Shown here one piece after another: positions 53,990 through 64,000 of a stretch of DNA of 64,000 bases (position 1 is its first letter; each line of letters starts with the position of its first letter). The DNA lies in assembly GCF_027943255.1 (NCBI RefSeq), contig NC_072893.1:24946001-25010000 (forward strand), in the 5' to 3' direction. The DNA comes from Anastrepha obliqua. Its lineage: Eukaryota > Arthropoda > Insecta > Diptera > Tephritidae. The notes under the pieces are model-generated. The model did not search any database and was not told the origin of the DNA. It saw only the letters and a program-made list of their open reading frames with translations. The translations under genes were made by a program, and so were the position numbers.

Positions 53990-55860
53990 ATTTCAAATTC
54001 AAAACTTAAGATTTTCAAAAACAACTTAAGACAAAAAATTAATATTAAATAAAAATTAAGATTTCCAAACAAAAACATTAAGATTTTTAAAAATAATTTA
54101 GATTTTAAGAAAAATGTAAATTTTCATGCAAAATGAAGATTTTTCAAAAAAAAAAAAACACAATATAAGAACAAATAAAGTTTATTAAAAAAGTTAGGAT
54201 TTTTACAACAAATAAATTAAGATATCTAAACACACTTGGATTAAAAATAAAGATAAATTAAATAAATCATCAATATTAAAGAAAAAGGTTTAAAATTTCA
54301 AAAAAAAATTATATTTTCAAAAAAAAAATTAAAATTAAAAAAAAAAAATTAACTTTGAAATAAAATAAAATTTTCAATAAAAATTAAAGTTTCAAAAAAC
54401 TAATAAAATTTTCAAAGAAAAATTAAATTTTCAAAAAACATTTTCATAACAAAAATTTATATTTTCAAAAAATTTAAATATTGCAAAAAATTTAGATTTG
54501 CAAGAAATTAAAAATTTCGCGCAAAATTAAGATTTGAAAAAATTGTTTTTGAAAAAATGTTGATTTAAAAAAAACAGTATTATTGAAAGTTAGGATTTTC
54601 AAAGCAAATAAAGTTTTAAAAACTCAGGATTTAAAAAAAAATTAAAATTTCTAAAAGCATTTGGATTGAAATAATAGAATTTATAAAAAAGATTTTCAAC
54701 AAAATTTAGATTTTCGCGCAAAATTAGGATTTTTAAAAAAATTGGATAGAAAACTAATCCAGATTTAAAAAAACTCAAGATGATGTTTATGAAGAAAGTT
54801 AGGATTTTCAAAAAGAAAATAACATTGAAAAATCAAAAACAAAAAAAATGTTTAAAGAAATAAAGTTATAAAAAACAATTAAGTTTTGTAAAGAAAATTT
54901 AAATTAAGATTTGCAATAAAAATTAAGATTTTCAAATAAAATATTAAAACTAAAGATTAAAAATATTAAGAAACCTTAAAAAAAAAATTTCCAAATATTA
55001 AAAAAAAAAAGATTTCCAAATATTAAAAAAAAGGTTTGCAAGATTTTCAAAAAAATTGCGATTTTTTATTAACTTTAGATTTTGGAAAATAAGATAAAAT
55101 AAGAAAAAAATCGAAATTAATAAAATTTAGACTTTCGAAAAAAATTGGATTTAAAAAAAATTGTGTCGAAAAGGAAGATTTTCAAAAAAATATATTTTCA
55201 AACAAAAACATTCAAGATTATTAACAAAGTTAGAACAAACAAAAAAAATTGAAAAATTAAAAAAAAATTAAAATTTTAAAAGAAATCAAAATTTAAAACA
55301 CAATTAAGATTTCTAAGAAACATTAAATTAGGATTTGCAAAAAAATTAAGATTTTCAAATAAAATATTAAAAAACAAGATTAAAAATATGAAGAAAAATT
55401 AGAAAAAAAATTCCAAATATTAAAAAAAAATATTTTCACACGGAACTAAGATTTTTAAAATATTGGATTTAAAAAAATTTGTGTTAAAATGAAGATTTTC
55501 AGAAAAATCGAAGCAAACTAAGATTTTCGCGCAAAATTAAGATTATTGAGAAAATTGGGGTTTAAAAAAATTAAAAAATATGGATTTAATAAAACTTAAG
55601 ATTGTTAAAAAAGATAGGATTTTCAAAAAGAAAAGGGCTTTAAATTCATCTTAAAAAGGAAAAAATCTTTAAAAAATTTCAGATTCAAAACAACTAAGAT
55701 CATTTAAAATCTTCAAAGTAAATTAAGATTTGACAGAAAAATTAAGTTTTTTAAGAAAAACAAAAAATAATTAAAAAATCAAAATTTAAATTAATCAAAA
55801 TTTAAATTAATCAAAATTTAAATCAGGATTTCAAAAACCAAATCAAGACTTGAAAGGTCG
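53990..55860. repeat. TTAAGATTTT-type A-rich array, block 2
   Basis: About 1.9 kb of degenerate AAATTAAGATTTTCAAAAA units with recurring TTCGCGCAAAATTA(A/G)GAT and TTGGATTTAAAAAA variants and local duplications (AATATTAAAAAAAAAGATTTCC near 54990-55020; AATCAAAATTTAAATT near 55780-55815). It shares its unit vocabulary with 49725-50665. No gene. Confidence 0.85.
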
Positions 55861-58354
55861 TCCAAGAATTAAAAAGTAAACATCAAATATCGCAAAAACC
55901 AATGCCACTCCAACGCAGAACGATATAATTTGAATTTAATCGGTGAAGATTTTGTTACGAGTTATGAGTCTCACTGAGTTGCAAAATGTATGTAGCTTCG
56001 AGAATACGCGCTTAAAATTCCGGTATCGTCGTAAGCAGCGTACTGAGAGATGCTATCCCAAAATTCAAAATAGTATTATTCAGAAATTTTTCGCACCAAT
56101 AAATAAATAATTAGTCTTTTATTAAATACATTTCTTTATTACGATTGGTTTTTTAAACATAAAGCAATATTTTCACTTGAATCTATTTAATTCTTATGCT
56201 ATTAAAATTTTTAAACCTGCTCGAATCTTTTGAATAGTTAGTTTTAAAGGTGTAAGCAGGTCAACTTTTAAGCAAAAACAGGAGAAATTAATTTTTCTAC
56301 ATTTCTTCAAGAGTGACCTCACCTCCAAAGAAAGCATCGAGTAGAAAAATATTTCTGTTCATTTTACTACAATTGCACTCAGGTTCCATTATCAAAGCTA
56401 AATATTTATTTCAAATATTTATGCTCACCACTAAGCGCAAAAATGCTTACGCAGAAAAAAGCAAAAAAGCAAAAAAAACAAAAACAATGTACAAACGAAA
56501 GGAGAAACGCGGACGAGTGAAACCTTTTTTTGTAAGTGGAGCAAAAAAAGAGCTCAACCTTATCCTGCTTGCGCGCCCGTAAAGCGAAATATAAACAAAC
56601 AGCCATTTCATTTACGCTCGCATTTAACATATTTTATATACTTTCAGACACGCACACACATACTTACATATACAGCGACAAAAAAACCACAATCAACGCA
56701 GCGAAAATATGAATGCCAATTTGCGGCAAGCAACAAAAAAAGCGCCACAAAATATTTTACATATAAATTCCCCGGTTGTATATTTCATGACTTATGCTAC
56801 TCCTTTTCCTGCAGAACCTTCCTTTTCCTTTTTTCTCGAAGGCTTATTTTAGTTGTTGTGCACAGAATGATAATCTTCATTTAGCATTTCATGCTTATTA
56901 CCACCTACGTTGACGTTTTACGGTACATTGGACACCCACACAACCACACTTGCTGGTAGGCAATGCGAAAACGTGCCACAAGCCCGCATTTTTTTGTTTT
57001 TGCTTTTTTTTATATAAATTTGTTGGCAATGCCGAATATTTGTGGCAAAAATTTGGAGTTCATGCGATTGAGCTGTTTTTTTTTTGTTTTTTTTGGTGAT
57101 GTTTTTTTTTTTTTTTGTTTGTGTTGTTTTTTGTTTTTTTGTGTTTAGCCCGAAGCCGTTACATTTGCAGAATAAGTATTTTCAGCATATCGGCGTGCAC
57201 GCCCGCTTCTATTGAATATTTCCACTCACTTTCATTTCACTTCTTTCCCTATTCATTACATTTCGTCGTCCCATCGTATTTTTGATTTCATGCGCCTAAA
57301 AGTAGACATTGCGCTGATTTCTGCTCCAAATGATTTTATTCATTTCATTGCTCGTTTTTACCGTTTTTATTAGCTAGTATTTGCTAAGCACAAAACAAAA
57401 AAGTGTCTTGCGGAATTCCGCATATCAGATATCGATTGCCATCGCATTTGCTCGTGTGCTCATTATTGTCGTTGATTTATTGCCTTTTTCTGCAATCTAC
57501 TTTTCTTGTTATTTTATTCAATTTACCGTTAAACCACATGAAATCATTTCAAATGCCATTTTGTACGTAACTCGTTTGCACATTAAATCGTCTCATTAAG
57601 AAGACAATCGAAAACAATTCAGACACGAGCCGAACATTTGTGACGGTTATTGGTGATGACTTTCTGTTTTCATTGATTTCGCATATAAATACTGCACACA
57701 CACACATCCAGACATGCATACATGCAAACATACTTTACATAATGCCAATGACTTTGTGACTTCTGTGCTTCTACTTTTATTTGCATGCAATTGACCTTGG
57801 AAGGTGGTATGGTAAGTAGTCCCACAAGTAGGAATTGTGTTAGACAAAAACCAAAAAAAAAAATGTTTTTGTTTTTCTTCCAATATGTAATTTTGATAGT
57901 AACCCCATTCAACGGCTCTTGAAGCAATTGAGCATATTTTATTAGGCAAAAATACATTTCTTAGTGATTTGGTTTGATGACAATTTACTTTTTCTATCAT
58001 TAGCGAAATTGATTGGTTGCTTCAACTACTGTTATTTTTTTTTTTTTCACTTAATAAAAATATTTATTCTGGAAATTATTACTCTCGCGGTATTGCCGAT
58101 CAAATGTTTTTAAGAAAGCCTTGGGCTAGTAATTTGTCACAATAAATGATATATTTAATTCAGCAAACGCTTCCGAAGTAAATTACGTATACGCCGTGGA
58201 GTCACTGAAATTATGTCTTGTATAGCGATTTCATTGGGCGTAATTTCTTAACCAAAGTAAAAATAATAAATTTCATTTTGCTTGAATCTTGATTGCTTTC
58301 ATGTAATTTTTAGTGGATTGGAGCAACATTTTTTTCATTAGGTCATGTGTTTTT
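55861..58354. other. Unassigned DNA with poly-A/T runs
   Basis: Poly-T/G-broken runs at 57078-57145, CACA simple sequence at 56650-56670 and 57697-57730. Open frames on both strands (56313-58000) lack motifs and are dominated by Lys- or Phe-rich simple sequence. Possibly host non-coding DNA. Confidence 0.4.
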
Positions 58355-58500
58355 GGGTCCCGTGATTTTTTATATACTAATTTTTGTAAAGAAAAATTGA
58401 AATACATTTTTTTATAAAGTTTAAATACTAATAAACAATAATAAGTCTTTTTTATATTTATAAAAAATCTGATATATCTTTTATATATATTATTGCCTTC
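58355..58500. repeat. AT-rich dispersed repeat, copy 2
   Basis: TTTTTTATATACTAATTTTTG, TAAAGAAAAATT, ATAAAGTTTAAATACTAA, then a TATATTTAT-rich end as at 52130-52290. A weaker upstream match (TCACGTG-like versus TCATGTG) may extend the repeat by about 40 bp. Confidence 0.7.
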
Positions 58501-58624
58501 TCCTTCAAGTTGCATAAAGAGCAGATTTTATTGGAAAGGCCATTAGCATAATGCAATTACTTCTGGCTTTAGAAATCCATGAAATTTAAAATTTTTCTTT
58601 GTCATCCTTAAATCAACTTTGGCC

Positions 58625-59110
58625 TACACTATGATCCATTTCTTTATATATTCTATCTGTACTGTTTAGTGCTCTATTCCACATTTTTTGCTTACTAGTA
58701 GTGTTAATACAATTTAGAAATATTTCGCTCTTTTCTGCCCACTTGCTTTTTTCAAACACCCTTTTGCCCCATTTCAAATTGTAAGCCAATCCTATTTGAT
58801 TTCAAACATTAGCCCAGAGAAGATTTATTTTTAAACCACTTTTATCAGCAGACGTGGGAGCCAGCCTCAAACCCTCATATGCAAAGATTGTTTTTTGGAT
58901 ATCATTTAAGTGCAATGCAAGCGTATAAATGTGACCACACTCGATGCTTGTTTCTAAATAAATAGCTTAATGAGGTGAACAGCTTGGGAGCTTACAAGTT
59001 TTCTTATGAATTGCAGTTGTAATTTGTCAACATTCTCAGGCATACCCATTCCTGCGCCGCATATTTTTGGACAGCTCAACAGACTGAATGAAACATTTTC
59101 CTTTACATAC
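58625..59110 (-). pseudogene. Non-LTR ORF2 C-terminal region (no RNase H type)
   Basis: Read on the minus strand, ENVSFSLLSCPKICGAGMG and VDKLQLQFIRKLV (about 59100-58995) resemble the CxxIWG..LExxQxxFLRKLL segment after the RT domain. A second frame then runs almost unbroken: ETSIECGHIYTLALHLND and IQKTIFAYEGLRLAPTSADK (about 58955-58860). After one TGA it continues NQIGLAYNLKWGKRVFEKSK and MWNRALNSTDRIYKEMD (to about 58640). This layout is typical of jockey/CR1-like ORF2 tails without RNase H. It is a dead fragment with no recognised 3' UTR. Confidence 0.68.
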
Positions 59111-59839
59111 CTAATTTTATTTCCTTTCTTTCAAAAACGTTAATCCATGTGAAGTTTAAACTTGATTAATTGTGGTAAATAATTTCTTCCGTGACATAAA
59201 TTCTGGTGCATGGTTTCTTCTATGACATTGCGTATTGTATATACTGTTTTCCTTGATTCCAGGTATTGTGATTTCAATATTGGTATTAATATTTCCACAA
59301 TAATAAAGTTGATACATTTTTTCTTCTATGGCATTAATGATGCTAAGAGATTTTTACCATGTCAATAATTATGGTATAAGACTTTTTTATGACATTAATT
59401 GCGCTACAAGACAATGACTTTAATAATGACAAATGACTGCCAAGACTATTTTTGAAATCGGGAGCTCACAATTTTATTTCTCCGATGAGTGAGTGTGGTT
59501 TATACGAAAATTTGTCTGACATGAGCATCTTCCATTTCAATTGAAATTTATGCTGTGGCGCAATACCGTAGTATTGTTTTTTGTGTCTTCTACTTTACGG
59601 CCTCTAACGTGAACTATTCCGCTTTTCCTATCTTTAAGCGCTGGTTCATTTGCACACCAAACCTCCATATTTAATTTGGATAGATGTAGCTAAATATCAC
59701 AACGCTACATGGTTTTAAGAGTTTGGAAAATTTTGAATTACAAGTTTGTATTGTTATTATATAGGAGTTAGAAAGCTCTTAAACTGCTTAATGGCTTCTA
59801 CTTCTACTACACAGTCCACTATTTTCTAGGTCGACATAA
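59111..59839. other. AT-rich DNA, nothing recognised
   Basis: Repeated TCTATGACATT/TATGGCATTAAT phrases (59220-59400) suggest a weak local repetition. No coding motif. Confidence 0.4.
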
Positions 59840-60170
59840 TCAACGATTGAACGTACCTCATTTCGACTATAGCAGAAGCTGCAAGAATGAGGAGGAGAAA
59901 TAATCTATCGGACATCTTCTTTGTCACTGCCCTGCGTGGCATGCCACTAGGTTTAGATACTTTGGCTCGTCGATCTTGAATGATACTGATGATCTTAGGG
60001 ATATAAGTGTGAGTCAAATAAATGGGTTTGCACTTAAAGCCAAATAGTTTAACGAGGAGTAGCAAATACCGTGCTACCGTGATATTCCAGGGGATCAGCA
60101 GCGGTCCAATTGAGTTGGTTTAGAGACCGACTGCTACTTCTACCTAGCTGCCTACCTACCTAGGAAGCTC
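59840..60170 (+). pseudogene. Non-LTR C-terminal Cys/His tail plus 3' UTR
   Basis: The plus-strand frame reads HFDYSRSCKNEEEK, a stop, SIGHLLCHCPAWHATRFRYF (Cys..His-x3-Cys tail, about 59895-59955), GSSILNDTDDLRDISVSQIN and GFALKAK with TAG at 60047-60049. The 3' UTR carries CCGTGATATTCCAGGGGATC and GGTTTAGAGACCGACTGC, then CTACCTAGCTGCCTACCTAC. Only the last about 75 codons of ORF2 are kept. Confidence 0.72.
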
Positions 60171-61369
60171 TTACTTTTAAAAACAGAAGAATTTTGTGCT
60201 CAATGCACCAAAGTTTCCTCTTCCAGCGTAATAAATGATTTGGCGGCGCACAAGCCGCCCCAATTTTCTAAATTCTGTGGCCATCGAGTTTACATTAGTG
60301 TTGAAAAATCTCGCGAATAGCTGTGTGAGACGTCATATTTTACTTTATTCCCTTTACTGGGGTTGTCGATGAAAATCTCGGTGAGTACCAGCCTTGAATA
60401 TATTTTGAAGAATAATTGAAATAATACAGTTTTATTTCGATTCCAAGTTAACGCCGCGCTGTCATACCATTTGCATGCGTTGTTCAGCTCTTGCTTTGCT
60501 CAGTAAAATTCTTCCAGCAAACGGAAATACATTACAGAATTCAGAGTCATCTAAACAAACTTGGTATGTCCAGCTTTTGGATATTAAGTTTGTGTAGGCA
60601 ATCGTATATACCCAAGGTTTTTAAAAGACGAGAGAGTATACCATAATCAGGGCAATCCTTAGTGATTAATTTTTTCAGACGTTTATCTCAAATCTCTCCC
60701 TAGAAAGACATAGACCACATTAGGCCTGGATGAATTCTACGGACTAAAGATGTATGTGGATCATGTGGAAAGAGAGTCCCGTGTTCGGTGTTAATCGTAG
60801 TTGGAAAAGTAATAAATTCAATGCTCAAAATATATTTTCGAGACCATTGGAAAAGTAAGGAATTCGGTGCTCAAAATATAATTTCCGGACCTTGTGTTTC
60901 ATGCGTAAGATTGAGGTTGGGCTCAGAATTAAACTACTTAGTTCAAGTTTTAACTTCAACTTTGTCTCTGTTTCGTTTGTATGCAGCACTGGGAGGTCAT
61001 ATTGTATTGAATTCGAATTCAAATAGTTGAAGCTTCAAGCTTACATGGACTTTGGTGTTGTGTGTTTGTGTCAAAGCAATGCCAAATAAAATTGTCAATT
61101 TGCAATAAGTAATCATTATAATCTTTTCAAGAAGTAAATGAGCTGCCGCGAAGATGAGAATAATTCTAAAAAGGGGTAGTGGGTAACGATTTCTTAGCGG
61201 GAATTTCAGCAACGTTTGCTAAGTTTGTTGATGTTAAAATTGTTTAAAAAACATTCTCAATTTTCGTTCTTTGGCTAATTCTAATTAAATTTAGTTTCTC
61301 ACTCAACTTTCATATGGAAATCATCTTTAGCATTTGAACTTGAATTCACTAAATATAACAATGCTATAC
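60171..61369. other. Unassigned DNA with a 46-bp tandem duplication
   Basis: Two adjacent 46-bp units (60801-60846 and 60847-60892) share TTGGAAAAGTAA, AATTC and GTGCTCAAAATATA. The remainder is AT-rich without motifs. Confidence 0.45.
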
Positions 61370-61999
61370 TATGTGTGTATATCCTATGCTATGCATCTGC
61401 CAGGCGATGTTATGGTATGCTTATGTATGTTATGCATATTGTATGCTATTCTGTGCTATGCTATGTTACGCTTATGCTATGCTATGCGGTGCTATGCTAT
61501 GTTATGCTATGCTGTGCCATACTATGTTATGCCATGCTAATGCCATGCTATGTTATGCTATGCTATGCTTGTGCCATGCTATGTTATGCTATGCTATGCT
61601 ACGCATGAGCTATGCTACGGTATGTTGTGCTATGCTATGTTATACTTATTCTGTGCATAGCTATGCTATGTTATGCATCTTCCAGGCTATGTTACGTTAT
61701 GCTATGCATGTGCAATGCTATTCTATGCTATGCTATGTTATGCTTATGCTATGCTATGTTGTGCCATGCTATGTTATGCTTATCCGATGCATATGCTAAT
61801 GCCATGCTATGTTATGCTGTGCAATGTATATGCTAACGCCATGCCATGTTATGCTTATGCTATGCTATGCATGAGCTATGCTGTGCTATGTCATTCTTAT
61901 GCTATGCTATGCTGTGGTATGTTATGCAGATGCTAATGCCATGCTATGCTATGCTATGTATGCATATGCTAATGCCATGCAATGTTGTGCTATGCTATT
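61370..61999. repeat. (TATGC)n pentanucleotide array with higher-order structure
   Basis: About 630 bp built from TATGC, with variants TATGT, TGTGC and TACGC. Landmarks repeat: GCATCT(G/T)CCAGG at 61393 and 61675 (282 bp apart), GCATGAGCTATGCT near 61603 and 61869 (266 bp apart), and GCTAATGCCATG at four places. This suggests a duplicated block of about 270-280 bp. The unit has no stop codon in any forward frame, so overlapping Met/Leu/Cys/Tyr/Ala-rich frames stay open; they are not genes. Confidence 0.95.
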
Positions 62000-63560
62000 T
62001 TTCAACTCAAGTAATGAGCTTAAGCTCGCAATAGTGAGATGGGGCTTAAGGTCAACATTTATGCATGACTTTGAGGCAGCAAGAGTCCTTCACTTACACA
62101 CATATACACACACAATTTAGGTATATATAGTGTAAATGTATAAATTCGAAACACCGAATTTCCTTTAAATCAAAAGTGACTGTCATCGGTGCCGTTTGGT
62201 AAATCAACGAATGGCAACCAATTTCCCTTTCATAGTAAATTGCATTTATCACAACCGAGCCGGCAGTTGGCAGTGAGCAAGTGAGAGAACGAGCCAAGTG
62301 AAATGGACGCAAAGCAGATTGCAATGATTGATAGCAAACAACAAATAAGAAAATCACACACACATACGCGCACCTGCACAAAGCTGAGAATAAACTAAAT
62401 GAACAGCGAAACGGAAATTTTCGCATACAAATGTGATTGATCGCAAACGATTTGTGTTTCTCAATAGTGAGTAAAGGCAAATGCATGAATGCGCTCTATC
62501 AGGTGTATTGAAGCATTAGAACGACACTGATTTTGGAAGTAGAATAGTGAAGTAAGCAGGTAATGTTTGAAATAAATTAACTACACACCCTTTGCATTTT
62601 TTCTAATTCGTATTCTTTATTCGAGTTCATTCGCAGTTTTGCAATTTAATTTGAAAATTGCACCACTCCACAGCAGCAACATCAGTTTAGTTTTCTTAGT
62701 TTCATTCTGCACAACTGCATTCGAAATAATATCCACAAAACACCAAAGAATTGTTGCTGCTGCACCAACACCACCACCACCAACACACTCGAGCGAAATA
62801 AGTTGAGTTGAGTGGAGGAGTTTGTGTTGCTTTAGAACTTTTATCATCTTTTCAATGCATTTATTTCCTTCAATTACCAGAAGTAGCTGCCTGTGTGTGT
62901 ATAGGTGCATACATGGGTGTGTGTGTGCATGCGTCGTCTTTGTGCTACTTTACTTGCCTTGTGGCAAGTGTTTGCCGCATGTATACTCAATTTCTTGTCG
63001 ATTTTCTTCTCAACGAGTCTGGCAAGACTTTCGTGCTTACAACTTTGCTATCCGAGAATTTGGCGCAGCCAAGTCTTAGGGCTAAATTTCGCACGTTTTC
63101 TGCTCACTCATCCACTGCTCTCAACTTTCTTGTATGGTACAGTTTTGCACACACATACATACAAATATATATTCTGCATGCAGCCTTTCAGCACGTATTT
63201 CGTTCATTCAACGTAGCTACTTTCAGCACTTCTGCTTTCTATAGTTTTATGAAATTTCTTTGTTTATTCTGTAAATTATTATGTGCTTCATGTACTACTA
63301 CAGACACACAATGGCTGGCAGTTATGTGTTTGTTTCTTGGAGCAAGTATTCTTTATGAGTTACTCGCTTTTTGATGAGCTTGCACACACACACGGTGACT
63401 GTGTGACTACCTTCCCTGTAAGGCGGGCTAAAAACTCGGGCGTGATTTTTACTATTTAGTTTGTTTTACTGGGTAATCGAGATATGAAAGCAAGTAATTT
63501 ATTTATTAAAAAGGTAATAATTATAAATAAAACACTGGCCCTCGACTACTGGTCTACATC
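62000..63560. other. Unassigned DNA
   Basis: CACA simple sequence at 62094-62113 and 62355-62370, ACCACCACCAC at 62768-62782. A 188-codon frame at 62808-63374 has composition matching translated non-coding DNA (Cys/Phe/Leu-rich with CA/GT simple sequence) and no motif, so no gene is called. Complexity is like other possible host segments. Confidence 0.4.
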
Positions 63561-64000
63561 CTTAAACATAGGTTAGGTCAGGTTAGGTTAAATGGGTGCC
63601 CTTGCTTGGAGCCCACTTGGACAAATATTCAAAATCCGTTCATTGTGAGGCCATACAGGGGGAAGGAGAGAAAAGAAGCGAAGGAAGAAGGACCCTTGGG
63701 TTTAGGGGATGATAACCAAGCACTTGCGACAAGCCGACGGTGGCTGATTTACGTTCGTAATTAGCTGCATCCAGTTACTGACGAACTTCACCAGATGTAT
63801 GATATTTAAACCCGCTATATCCGCAGGTTTAGCCAAAAAGTGAGACTCCAGATTTCTAAAATTATGCCAGACGAGAGCAGGGCAACCGAGAAGAAGGTGT
63901 TGAGGTGATTCTACCTTGTCCTCAAGACAGCTTCTACAGAACGAACTTGAGGTAATCTTAAGTCTGACCTAACGAACAATGTCCAGTAAGGATAACCACT
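63561..64000 (-). pseudogene. Non-LTR retrotransposon 3' end running off the window
   Basis: The minus strand enters from the right edge with ILTGHCSLGQ. After a frameshift it reads CRSCLEDKVESPQHLLLGCP (about 63940-63881; Cys-x2-Cys..His-x4-Cys), ALVWHNFRNLESHFLAKPAD, IAGLNIIHLVKFVSNWMQL and a 25-residue end to TAA (complement of 63702-63704). A 3' UTR with CACAATGAACGGATTTTGAA precedes the tail AACCTAACCTGACCTAACCT (rc of 63570-63589). One frameshift near 63945 separates two otherwise open parts. Upstream RNase H lies outside the window. Confidence 0.82.

Noticed and set aside
61371..61936. Several overlapping Met/Leu/Cys/Tyr/Ala-rich open frames
   Set aside because: They are translations of a (TATGC)n array, which lacks stops in forward frames.
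62808..63374. 188-codon open frame, the second longest in the window
   Set aside because: Residue composition (Cys, Phe, Leu, Ser, Ala) matches translation of ordinary AT/GT-rich DNA, overlapping frames are also open, and no domain or signal is recognisable.
63565..63595. TTAGG-like telomere repeat
   Set aside because: Only a few imperfect units at the 3' end of a non-LTR element; higher flies do not use TTAGG telomeres.

Overview
This window looks like non-coding nuclear DNA of a higher fly, most probably a tephritid fruit fly. The evidence is AT-rich sequence, dense Tc1/mariner and non-LTR retrotransposon debris of insect type, non-LTR 3' ends carrying the insect-type AACCTAACC tail, and several dispersed repeats that I associate with tephritids. 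The family-level placement is inference. I found no host protein-coding exon, rRNA gene or functional tRNA gene that I could support. The window is best read as a large intron or intergenic block filled by mobile elements.

Layout. 0-10 kb: an A-rich minisatellite split by a copia-like solo LTR, an antisense irritans-type mariner, two TTAA-flanked piggyBac-like elements (one nested in a mariner relic), a T-rich tract and two RTE-like fragments. 10-16 kb: an internally deleted mariner with intact ends, an RNase H-bearing non-LTR element split by a second deleted mariner, and a degraded Tc1/mariner gene. 16-30 kb: an AT-rich tandem repeat invaded by a nearly full-length mellifera-type mariner, the first copy of an unidentified element with iterated boxes and a TATA box, three copies of a composite repeat, and an AT-rich satellite split by a non-LTR element. 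30-48 kb: the densest part, with non-LTR RNase H/C-terminal fragments alternating with mariner fragments, tRNA-derived SINEs and the second copy of the unidentified element. 48-56 kb: a hairpin repeat, two long TTAAGATTTT-type arrays, a deleted mariner and the best-preserved SINE with a perfect 13-bp target duplication. 56-64 kb: mostly plain AT-rich DNA with two non-LTR fragments, a 630-bp (TATGC)n array and a non-LTR 3' end that runs off the window.

None of the transposases is intact. Causes that can be seen include loss or substitution of catalytic aspartates, internal deletions, nonsense codons and nested insertions. Nearly all non-LTR copies keep only the 3' part (RNase H plus the Cys/His C-terminal motif), as expected from 5' truncation. 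The main value of the window is as a layered insertion record. The least explained items are the duplicated element at 21.2 and 32.4 kb, the TTAA-flanked elements and the pentanucleotide array.
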